A DNA stretch of 64,000 bases from Allocoprobacillus halotolerans (GTDB lineage: Bacteria > Bacillota_I > Bacilli_A > Erysipelotrichales > Coprobacillaceae), in assembly GCF_024399475.1 (NCBI RefSeq), contig NZ_CP101620.1, positions 2,151,608 to 2,215,607 of the forward strand, in the 5' to 3' direction. Shown piece by piece: positions 56,235-64,000 of this stretch (positions are counted from its first letter, which is position 1; every line of letters starts with the position of its first letter). Both the position numbers and the translations under genes were made by a program. The notes beneath the pieces were generated by a model, which searched no databases, was not told where the DNA came from, and saw nothing but the letters and a program-made list of their open reading frames with translations.

Positions 56235-58308
56235 ATGGGTAAGAATTTAGTGATTGTCGAATCGCCTTCAAAATCAAAAACAATTCAAAAATATTTGGGG
56301 GCAGATTTTGAAGTGACTTCATCAAAAGGACATATTAGGGACTTGGCAACCACTGGAAAAGGTGGACTAGGAGTCGATGTAGAAAATGATTTTAAACCTA
56401 ACTATGTCATTAATAAAGATAAGAAAGATGTCGTTAAAGAATTAAAGAAATGTGTCAAAGAAGCTGATTATGTTTATTTGGCTACCGACCCTGATCGTGA
56501 GGGGAAGCAATTTCTTGGCATCTTGCGGAAGTCTTAGGATTGGATGAAAGTTTAACGAATCGTATAGTTTTTAATGAAATTACACATGACGCTGTCATTA
56601 ATGCTTTAAAAAATCCTCGTACAATTGATCAAAACCTTGTGAAATCTCAAGAAACAAGAAGAGTTTTAGATCGTATTATTGGATTTAAACTTTCTAAGCT
56701 TTTACAAAAGAAAATTAAATCTAAGTCAGCTGGGCGTGTACAATCCGTCGCATTAAGATTGATTTGTGAAAGAGAAAAAGAAATTGAAGCTTTTATTCCT
56801 GAAGAATATTGGAAAGTGAAAGCTGTTTTTGAAAAAGATGATATTTTGTTTGAAGCCCAGCTTGCAAAACATGCAGGGCGTAAGATAGAACTTCATAATG
56901 AAACTGAAACAAATGCAGTTTATGAAGCATTAAATAAAGAATTTATTGTTGGTGATGTTAAAAAATCAAAAAAGAAACGTGCATCAAAACCACCTTTTAT
57001 CACATCAACGTTACAACAGGAAGCATCTTCAAAATTGAATTTTAAAGCGAAACGTACAATGATGATTGCCCAAAAATTATATGAAGGTGTAGATATTGGT
57101 CATGAAACAGTTGGTTTGATTACGTATATGAGAACCGATTCAATTCGTTTGTCAGAAAGTTTTATTAATGAAACAAAACAGTATATCGGTGAAAAATACG
57201 GAAAAGACTATGTGGGAAGTGTGAAAGTATCTAAGAAAAAGATAATGTACAGGATGCCCATGAAGGGATACGTCCAACAAGTATTATGCGTACACCTGAA
57301 AGTGTGAAAGAATATTTGAATCGTGATGAGTATAAATTATATTCTTTAATTTATGCAAGAGCGATGGCTTCATTAATGGCACCAGCACTGTTGAATGCGA
57401 CAACTCTTTCGTTAGAAAATAATGGTTATGAATTTAAAGCCAGTGGTTCAGTGATTCAATTTGATGGTTATTTAAGAGTTTATGGGGCTTATGAAAAACA
57501 AAATGATGAACTTCTTCCTGAAGTTGTTGTTGATGAAAAACTTTTAAGTCAGGATATTAAAAAATCTCAACATTTTACGAAACCACCAGCTCGTTATACT
57601 GAAGCAAAGTTAATTAAAGAACTTGAAGATTTAGGAATTGGGCGTCCAAGTACTTATGCAAGTATTATTGATACGATTGTTACAAGACAATATGTAGAAA
57701 TGGTGGATAAGGCTTTTAAACCAACGGAATCAGGAGTGCTTACAAATGAGAAACTTGTAGAATTCTTTGATAGTATTATTAATGTTGAATATACAGCTCA
57801 AATGGAACAAGAACTTGATGAGATTGCTGAAGGACATGATAATTATGTTCATGCTTTGACAGCATTTGAAGATAAATTTGAACCTTTATTAGAAAATGCT
57901 TATGAAAAGATGGAACAAATTCAACCACAAAAGACAGGTGAAACTTGTCCAGAATGTGGTGGTGATCTTGTGATTCGTAAAGGACGCTATGGTACATTTG
58001 TGGCTTGTTCGAATTATCCGACATGTAAATATATCAAAAAAGAACCTGAAACAGTTGAGTATACAGGTGAGAATTGTCCAAAATGTGGGAGTCCAATGGT
58101 CTATAAAACAGGTCGTTATGGTAAGTTTGAGGCTTGTTCAAATTATCCTGAATGTAAGTATATTAAAAACGAAAAGAAAAAAGCTGAACCTGTAATGACG
58201 GATGAAGTTTGTCCCAACTGTGGGAGTCCAATCGTGATTAAAAAAGGACGTTTTGGAGAATTTAAAGCTTGTTCAGCTTATCCTAAGTGTAAAACAATCA
58301 TTAAATAA
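56235..58308 (+). CDS. topA: DNA topoisomerase I (two frameshifts in this assembly)
   Basis: 691 residues after restoring one G in GGGG at 56501-56504 (EGEAISWHLAEVLG) and one A in the A5 run at 57236-57240 (KKKDNVQDAHEGIRPTS). TOPRIM domain with VIVESPSKSKTI and DPDREGE; active-site Tyr in GLITYMRTDSIR. Three C-terminal four-Cys zinc fingers begin TCPECGG, NCPKCGS and VCPNCGS. It relaxes negative supercoils. ATG 56235 is 7 nt from AGGAGG; ATG 56232 is possible. Confidence 0.95.
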
Positions 58309-58330
58309 AAGTCCCGTAAGGGACTTTTTA
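58308..58330 (+). terminator. topA terminator
   Basis: AAAGTCCC / GGGACTTT stem, GTAA loop, T-run. The trmFO start lies only 15 nt downstream, so it may only attenuate. Confidence 0.85.
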
Positions 58331-58344
58331 GAAAGGAAATGAAA

Positions 58345-59631
58345 ATGAAAAGAGTCAATATTATTGGTGGTGGTTTAGCGGGAGTAGAAGCAGCGAATCA
58401 ACTTGTTTCACGTCAAATTCCTGTACGTTTATATGAAATGCGTCCACATCAGACAACAGGAGCACATAAAACAGCTGATTTTGCTGAGCTTGTTTGTTCT
58501 AACTCGTTAAGAGCTGATGGGTTGAATAATGCAGTTGGGGTGCTCAAAAAGAAATGGAAATGAATGAAAGTGTGATAATCAAATTTGCTAGAGCACATCA
58601 AGTACCAGCTGGTGGATCTTTAGCGGTGGATCGTGAAGGTTTTTCTAAAGCAATTACTGAATATATTGAATCACAACCTTTGATTGAAGTTATTCGTGAA
58701 GAAGTGACAGAGATTCTAGAAGGACCTACAATTATTGCATCTGGCCCTTTAACAAGTGCAGCTTTATCTAAGCAAATTCAACAGTTATTGCAGGAAGATT
58801 ATTTCTATTTTTACGATGCTGCTGCACCAATCATTGAAAAAGACAGTGTTGATTTTTCGATTGCTTATATGAAATCAAGATATGATAAAGGTGAAGCTGA
58901 ATATATTAACTGTCCAATGACAAAAGAACAATTTGAAGCTTTCTATGATACATTAATTCATGCTGAAGTCGTGAAACCAAAAGATTTTGAAGAAAAGTTT
59001 TTTGAAGGTTGTATGCCATTTGAAGAAATTGCCAGACGTGGTCAACAAACATTGTTGTTTGGACCAATGAAACCAGTGGGATTAGAGAAAGAAGGTCAAA
59101 GACCTTACGCAGTTGTACAATTAAGACAAGATAATGCTGTGGGAACGCTCTATAATATTGTTGGCTTTCAAACGCATTTAAAATGGGGTGAACAGGAGCG
59201 TATTATCCATATGATACCAGGCTTAGAAAATGCGAAAATTGTTCGTTATGGGGTTATGCATCGTAATTGTTTCATCTGCTCACCACGTTATTTAAAACCA
59301 ACGTATCAATTTATTGGTCGTGATGATCTGTTTTTGCAGGACAAATGACGGGTGTAGAAGGCTATGTTGAGTCTGCTCAAAGTGGTATGGTCGCAGGTAT
59401 GAATATGGCTAGATATTTACAAAATCAAGAATTACTTGTTTTTAGCGTGAAACAGTCATGGGGGCATTGGCTTATTATATTACCCATGGTGATGAAAATA
59501 ATTTCCAACCCATGAAAGCCAATTTCGGTATTTTGCCAGAACTAAAAACACGTGTGAAGAAAAAGGAACGAAAAGAAGCTTATGCTAAACGTGCTTTAGA
59601 AACAATGGAGAATTTTTTAAGTCATGTCTGA
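58345..59631 (+). CDS. trmFO: FADH2-dependent tRNA m5U54 methyltransferase TrmFO (three frameshifts in this assembly)
   Basis: 429 residues after adding one base at A5 58544-58548, at T5 59331-59335, and near 59443-59447. FAD-binding [11 protein letters not shown] start, [38 protein letters not shown], and [14 protein letters not shown] near the end. It uses methylenetetrahydrofolate and FAD to methylate U54. The stop overlaps the xerC start. ATG 58345 is 8 nt from AAGG; ATG 58339 is possible. The third shift lies in a short run, so its base is uncertain. Confidence 0.93.
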
Positions 59632-60537
59632 TTTTCATAAGATGATTAAAGATTATTTGCATTATCTTCAATATCTTAAAAATTATTCTGATTTAACCAT
59701 CAAGGGTTATCAAAGAGATATTGATGAATTTGTTGAGTATTGTAAACGTGAAGGTATTGAAAATTTTGAAACAGTCAAATATTCTTTTTAAGAGGTTATC
59801 TGGCTTATTTACATACTAAGAGCTTATCACCTAAGACGATTAATCATAAAATGAGTAGTTTAAGGGGACTTTATCGTTATTTACAAAAAGAAGAACTGGT
59901 AGATGATAATCCTTTTCTTTTGGTGGAATCTTTAAAAGAGCCACAACGTCAGCCTGATTTTCTTTATATGGATGAAATGTTGGATTTATTAGATAGCATT
60001 GATACCCATACACCACTTGGACGACGTAATAAAGCAATGCTGGAATTAATGTATGCATCTGGTTTGCGTTGTTCTGAAGTCGTAGAATTACAAATATCAC
60101 AGATTGATTTTTCTAGACAACTGTTATTTATTCATGGAAAAGGTGGGAAAGATCGTTATGTTCCTTTTCATGATTATGCAAGTGATTTATTAGAAGATTA
60201 TATAGAGAGTGATCGTCAAGATATCATGATGAAATCACAACAGGAACATGATTATGTTTTTGTAAATAAATTTGGAAAACCTTTAACCAATCGTGGTGTC
60301 GAAGATATTGTCAATCGTATTGTTAGAGATTACGATCCAACGAAAAAGATTCATCCTCATACGATTCGTCATTCTTTTGCGACTCATTTATTAGAACAGG
60401 GTATTGATATTCGTGTGGTTCAAGAGTTACTGGGACATTCCAATTTATCTACAACACAAGTTTATACACATATTACCAAACAACATTTGAAAGAGGTTTA
60501 TGATCATTCCCATCCTCGAAATCAACAAAATCATTGA
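59624..60537 (+). CDS. xerC: Tyrosine recombinase XerC (frameshifted in this assembly)
   Basis: 304 residues after restoring one T in T5 at 59785-59789 ([13 protein letters not shown]). N-terminal SAM-like core-binding domain, then a catalytic domain with Arg in [35 protein letters not shown] and the nucleophile Tyr in VYTHIT. It resolves chromosome dimers. It sits after trmFO as Bacillus codV does, which supports XerC over XerD. Starts 8 nt inside trmFO. Confidence 0.92.
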
Positions 60538-60562
60538 GGAAATGAGAATAATTAAAAAAAGA

Positions 60563-60591
60563 TTGACGATAGGGAGATAAAATGATAATAT
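60563..60591 (+). promoter_or_regulatory. Promoter of the rplU operon
   Basis: TTGACG (60563-60568), 17 nt, TAATAT (60586-60591). Confidence 0.75.
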
Positions 60592-60690
60592 ACCTATGTT
60601 GTAGACCTCTAGCTACAACCGCACATACAAGGTATTAAAGCAACGCTGCCTTGGTTGGCGAGTCTGAGATTATATAAAAAGAAGGAGGTA
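60592..60690 (+). ncRNA. rplU 5' leader, probable L21 leader
   Basis: About 95 nt of structured leader: GTTGTAG / CTACAAC (60598-60604, 60613-60619) inside a stem closed by ATACC / GGTAT (60590-60594, 60631-60635), then a second hairpin around GCTGCCTTGGTTGGCG. Position matches the L21 leader of Firmicutes rplU operons. Regulator binding is inferred. Confidence 0.65.
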
Positions 60691-60694
60691 CATC

Positions 60695-61045
60695 ATGTAC
60701 GCAATTATTGAAACTGGTGGAAAACAATTAAAAGTTGAAGTTGGAGATACTATTTTTGTTGAAAAATTAGATGTTGCTGAAGGAGAAGAAGTTGTTTTAG
60801 ACAAAGTTTTATTTATTGGGGATAAAACAAGCAAAATCGGGAATCCTTATATCAAAGGGGCAACTGTAACTGCTCAAGTTGAAAAACATGGAAAAGAAAA
60901 GAAAGTATTAATTTATAAATACAATCCTAAGAAACATTATCACAAAAAACAAGGTCATAGACAACCTTATACAAAATTAGTTATCAAAGATATTAAAAAA
61001 ACTGCTAGAAAAGCAAAACAAGAAGCTACTGAAGCTGCTGAATAA
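60695..61045 (+). CDS. rplU: 50S ribosomal protein L21
   Basis: 116 residues, [18 protein letters not shown] start, [11 protein letters not shown] near the C-terminus. GAAGGAGG upstream. First gene of rplU-prp-rpmA; stop overlaps prp (TAATG). Confidence 0.97.
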   Translation: MYAIIETGGKQLKVEVGDTIFVEKLDVAEGEEVVLDKVLFIGDKTSKIGNPYIKGATVTAQVEKHGKEKKVLIYKYNPKKHYHKKQGHRQPYTKLVIKDIKKTARKAKQEATEAAE

Positions 61046-61368
61046 TGATTAAAGCTGTTATTAAAAAGTATAATCAATCCATTTTACAGATAACAGTTTC
61101 CGGTCATGCACAAAGTGCTGAATATGGAAAAGATTTGGTATGTGCTGGTGTCAGTACAGCGTGTATTGGTATTGCAAATGCATTAGTACATTATCAGTTT
61201 TTATCAAAGAATTTAGGAACTATTGAGATAAAAGATGGATTTATTGATATTAAGGTTCATCAGGACAATGATCAGATTCAAGTGGTGCTAGGGACATTTG
61301 AAGTGATGTTGAAAACTGTTGAAGAATCTTATTCAAAATACATGAAAATTGAAAAGATGGAGGTATGA
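61045..61368 (+). CDS. prp: Ribosomal-processing cysteine protease Prp
   Basis: 107 residues. Catalytic His21 in SGHAQ and Cys33 in KDLVCAGVS, the Prp/YsxB pattern. It removes the N-terminal extension of L27, encoded next, before ribosome assembly. Always found between rplU and rpmA in Firmicutes. Confidence 0.95.
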   Translation: MIKAVIKKYNQSILQITVSGHAQSAEYGKDLVCAGVSTACIGIANALVHYQFLSKNLGTIEIKDGFIDIKVHQDNDQIQVVLGTFEVMLKTVEESYSKYMKIEKMEV

Positions 61369-61372
61369 AACC

Positions 61373-61657
61373 ATGATGTTTAAATTAGATTTACAATTAT
61401 TCGCTTCTAAAAAAGGTGTTGGATCAACAAAAAATGGTCGTGATTCTAAATCAAAAAGATTAGGAGCTAAATTATCTGATGGGCAATTCTGTACTGCTGG
61501 TTCTATCATTTACAGACAAAGAGGAACTAAGATTCATCCAGGTGTAAATGTTGGAAAAGGTGGAGATGACACTTTATTTGCAAAAGTAGATGGTGTTGTT
61601 AAATTCGAAAGAGAAGGAAGATCAAGAAAGAAAGTTTCTGTTTACCCAGCTGCTTAA
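61373..61657 (+). CDS. rpmA: 50S ribosomal protein L27 with Prp-cleavable N-terminus
   Basis: 94 residues. The N-terminal extension [11 protein letters not shown] precedes [20 protein letters not shown]; cleavage by Prp is expected after LQLFA, exposing the L27 tail that reaches the peptidyl-transferase centre. GGAGGT lies 8 nt upstream of ATG 61373; ATG 61376 is also possible. Confidence 0.97.
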   Translation: MMFKLDLQLFASKKGVGSTKNGRDSKSKRLGAKLSDGQFCTAGSIIYRQRGTKIHPGVNVGKGGDDTLFAKVDGVVKFEREGRSRKKVSVYPAA

Positions 61658-61660
61658 TAG

Positions 61661-61688
61661 GAACCCCTTATGGAGGGGTTCTTTTTTT
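61661..61688 (+). terminator. rpmA terminator
   Basis: GAACCCC / GGGGTTC stem (61661-61667, 61675-61681), T7. Confidence 0.92.
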
Positions 61689-61712
61689 GAAAAATAGAAA
61701 GAAGGTGAAAGA

Positions 61713-62999
61713 ATGAAATTTATTGATAAAGTTCATATCTATGTAGAAGCTGGAAAAGGTGGCGACGGTGTTGTCGCATTTCGTCGTGAAGCCTATGTTC
61801 CTAAAGGAGGACCTGCTGGTGGTGATGGTGGAAAAGGTGGAAGTATTATTTTTGAGGCCACAACTTCATTATCAACATTATTAGATTTTAGATATCATCG
61901 TGAATATAAAGCTAAAAATGGTGGACAGGGAATGGCTAAAAAGATGCATGGAGCCGATGGTGCTGATATGATTTTAAAAGTCCCTGTAGGAACTGTGATT
62001 TATGATGAGGATAGTGGTCGTGTTTTAGCGGATTTAACTCATGATAAGCAAAGAGCAGTGATTGCTAAAGGAGGACGTGGTGGACGAGGAAATGCGCGTT
62101 TTGCAACAAGTCGTAATCCTGCTCCAACTATTTGTGAACATGGGGAACCTGGTGAAAAATATAATTTAATTTGTGAGCTAAAATTACTTGCTGATGTAGG
62201 ATTAGTAGGTTTTCCATCAGTAGGGAAATCTACATTATTATCTGTTGTATCACGTGCTAGACCAGAAATTGCTGATTATCATTTTACTACAATTGTTCCT
62301 AATTTGGGGGTTGCGCAATCTAAAGATGGGCGTTCTTTTGTGATGGCGGATTTACCAGGATTAATTGAAGGAGCAAGTCAAGGAAAAGGATTAGGACATC
62401 AATTTTTACGTCATATTGAAAGATGTCGTGTGATTGTTCATGTGATTGATATGGGCGGTACTGAAGGACGTGATCCTTATGAAGATTATCTAGCAATCAA
62501 TAAGGAATTAGGTGAATATAAGTATCGTTTGTTAGAAAGACCACAAATTATTGTCGCTAATAAAATGGATGAACCTGAAGCTGAAAATAATTTAAAACGT
62601 TTTAAAGAACAGCTAGGTGAAGATATACCTGTTTTTCCTGTGATTGCATTAATTCAAGAAGGTGTGGATATGGTATTATATGCGATTGCTGATTTATTAG
62701 ATCGTACACCATCATTTGCAACTGAGGAAGAAGAAACGGAAAACAGTGTGCTTTATACATATCAAAAACCAGATGAAATTGGCTTTGAAATTCATAATAT
62801 GGGTAATGGTCAATGGCATGTCACTGGTGAGCGTGTAGAAAAAATTGTTCAAATGGCATCACTTGGCAGTGATGATGGTGTTAAACGTTTTGCCCAAAAA
62901 ATGCGTAATATTGGTTTAGATGATGCTTTGCGTGTGGCAGGGGTACAAGCTGGCGATACTGTTTCTATTTTAGATTTTGAATTTGAATTCTATGAATAA
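61713..62999 (+). CDS. obgE: GTPase ObgE/CgtA
   Basis: 428 residues. Glycine-rich Obg fold (1-158), GTPase domain with GFPSVGKSTLL, DLPGLIEGAS and ANKMDEPEA, and C-terminal OCT domain (about 345-428). Ribosome assembly and stress GTPase. GAAGGTGAAAG precedes the ATG. Follows rpmA as in Bacillus. Confidence 0.97.
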   Translation: MKFIDKVHIYVEAGKGGDGVVAFRREAYVPKGGPAGGDGGKGGSIIFEATTSLSTLLDFRYHREYKAKNGGQGMAKKMHGADGADMILKVPVGTVIYDEDSGRVLADLTHDKQRAVIAKGGRGGRGNARFATSRNPAPTICEHGEPGEKYNLICELKLLADVGLVGFPSVGKSTLLSVVSRARPEIADYHFTTIVPNLGVAQSKDGRSFVMADLPGLIEGASQGKGLGHQFLRHIERCRVIVHVIDMGGTEGRDPYEDYLAINKELGEYKYRLLERPQIIVANKMDEPEAENNLKRFKEQLGEDIPVFPVIALIQEGVDMVLYAIADLLDRTPSFATEEEETENSVLYTYQKPDEIGFEIHNMGNGQWHVTGERVEKIVQMASLGSDDGVKRFAQKMRNIGLDDALRVAGVQAGDTVSILDFEFEFYE

Positions 63000-63013
63000 A
63001 TCTTTTATACAAA

Positions 63014-63043
63014 AAAATGAGAAAATTGCTTCTCATTTTTTTA
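63014..63043 (+). terminator. obgE terminator (possibly bidirectional)
   Basis: AAAATGAGA / TCTCATTTT stem (63014-63022, 63031-63039) with A-run and T-run flanks. Confidence 0.88.
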
Positions 63044-63098
63044 TTTATTTTAAAAGTATGTTATAATGATAGGGATATTATGAAATAGGAGTTGTGAC

Positions 63099-63665
63099 AT
63101 GTATAGTTATATTAAAGGTATGATTGTCGATATGTCTAAAGATCATATCGTGGTAGATAATCAGGGAATTGGATATTTGATTTATGTTTCCAATCCTTAT
63201 CAATTTAAGCGTGGACAGGAAACGCAGGTTTATGTTTATCAGCAGGTTAAAGAAGATGGCATTGCATTATTTGGTTTTTTAACACCGGAAGAAAAAGATT
63301 TGTTTTTAAAATTGATTCTTGTTAAAGGGATTGGTTGTAAGACAGCGATTGGTATTTTAGCTACTGGAGATGTGGAGGCTATTATCACAGCTATTGAGTC
63401 AAAGAATATTGCTTATTTAAGAAAAATCCCTGGTATTGGGCCTAAAGCAGCTCAACAGATTGTTTTAGATTTGCAGGGTAAATTCCAAAATACAACTTCA
63501 CCAATCGTTTTAACTTCGGTTGAATTTGATGAGGCGATAGAAGTTTTAATTGCTTTAGGATATAAAAAACAAGATGTTGATCGTGTCATGAATACACTTA
63601 CTCATGAAACATTGGATACGAATGGCTATGTCAAAAAAGCACTTGGTTTATTAGTCAAATTATAG
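63099..63665 (+). CDS. ruvA: Holliday junction DNA helicase subunit RuvA
   Basis: 188 residues. OB-fold N-terminus ([20 protein letters not shown]), helix-hairpin-helix motifs ([32 protein letters not shown]) and a C-terminal domain III. TATAAT at 63062-63067 upstream; next gene is ruvB 10 nt later. Confidence 0.96.
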   Translation: MYSYIKGMIVDMSKDHIVVDNQGIGYLIYVSNPYQFKRGQETQVYVYQQVKEDGIALFGFLTPEEKDLFLKLILVKGIGCKTAIGILATGDVEAIITAIESKNIAYLRKIPGIGPKAAQQIVLDLQGKFQNTTSPIVLTSVEFDEAIEVLIALGYKKQDVDRVMNTLTHETLDTNGYVKKALGLLVKL

Positions 63666-63675
63666 GAGGATGATT

Positions 63676-64000
63676 ATGGATTTAAATCATGATATTTTAG
63701 ATACAAAGGAACATGTAGAAGATGAAGAAAATCAATTAAGACCTCAATCTTTTGATGAATATATCGGACAAACAGACTTAAAAAAGAATTTAAAAGTATT
63801 TGTTGGTGCAGCAAAATTAAGAAATGAAACTTTAGATCATGTTTTATTATATGGACCACCAGGTTTAGGAAAAACAACGATGTCCATGATTATTGCCAAT
63901 GAAATGGGAACACATTTAAAAGCAACAACCGGACCAAGCATTGAAAAAACAGGTGATTTGGTTGCCATACTGACATCATTAGAACCAGGGGATGTTTTGT
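63676..64000 (+). CDS. ruvB: Holliday junction DNA helicase RuvB, N-terminal part
   Basis: 108 codons, open at the window end. [19 protein letters not shown] then Walker [13 protein letters not shown] and [17 protein letters not shown] are the RuvB signature. AGGAGG precedes ATG 63676. Drives branch migration with RuvA. Confidence 0.96.
   Translation, partial: MDLNHDILDTKEHVEDEENQLRPQSFDEYIGQTDLKKNLKVFVGAAKLRNETLDHVLLYGPPGLGKTTMSMIIANEMGTHLKATTGPSIEKTGDLVAILTSLEPGDVL

Noticed and set aside
41403-60537. Programmed ribosomal frameshifting in smc, topA, trmFO and xerC
   Set aside because: All shifts need +1 base insertion at plain homopolymers, there are up to four per gene, and no slippery site plus stimulator structure is present. 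Sequencing deletions explain them better.
1-64000. CRISPR arrays, prophage, integrated plasmid or rRNA operon
   Set aside because: No regularly spaced identical repeats, phage structural genes, replication proteins or rRNA sequence were seen. The only recombinase is XerC in its housekeeping position.

Overview
The window is a low-GC, AT-rich Firmicutes chromosome segment, most likely an anaerobic gut bacterium of the Erysipelotrichia / Coprobacillaceae type. This assignment rests on codon use, a CDGEAB-ordered Rnf operon, a small acid-soluble spore protein (so a spore former), Firmicutes ribosomal-protein leaders, and a Firmicutes L27 whose N-terminal extension is processed by Prp. It is an inference; no database search was done.

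Layout. 1-9.9 kb: end of a lactaldehyde reductase (fucO), a small membrane protein, a CorC/HlyC-type transporter, a BrkB-type membrane protein, an RlmD-like methyltransferase that has lost its catalytic motifs, and an rnfCDGEA-x-B operon. 9.9-14.1 kb: a MarR regulator with its own operator and a heterodimeric ABC exporter. 14.2-18.4 kb: a transmembrane XRE/DUF4825 regulator, tRNA-Leu(CAA), the DNA glycosylase tag, an RsmF-like methyltransferase, an HD protein and trxA. 19-21.4 kb: a pRiA4b ORF-3-like protein, an esterase and rpsD with a long leader. 21.5-27.2 kb: an AT-rich accessory island with an IS110 remnant, a secreted small protein, a hairpin and two MacB-like ABC modules. 27.3-33.2 kb: ezrA, a cysteine desulfurase, thiI, a SASP gene and ackA, an order resembling Bacillus. 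33.3-41.4 kb: nrnA, a membrane protein, a 1107-residue Sel1-repeat protein and a two-component system. 41.4-64 kb: housekeeping genes (smc, ftsY, ylxM, ffh; DUF368; a P-type ATPase; rpsP, khpA, rimM, trmD, rplS; lepB, rbgA, rnhB; dprA, topA, trmFO, xerC; rplU, prp, rpmA, obgE; ruvA, ruvB).

A dominant technical feature is about 23 frameshifts. Each one I examined is repaired by adding one base, nearly always inside a homopolymer, and many fall in normally essential genes (smc, topA). They look like single-base deletions of a long-read assembly, not gene decay. I therefore annotate these genes as whole CDSs and give the likely error position.

The biologically most interesting items are: (i) the Rnf operon, with an RnfD carrying two tandem FMN-binding domains, an unusually short RnfB with no ferredoxin domain, and a 61-residue Cys-rich membrane protein resembling the Nqr maturation factor NqrM; (ii) the island at 22.9-27.2 kb, organised like a bacteriocin/secreted-peptide export and self-protection locus; (iii) the RlmD-like protein without catalytic Cys; (iv) a membrane-anchored one-component regulator; and (v) a likely sigma-G promoter with an embedded palindrome in front of the SASP gene.
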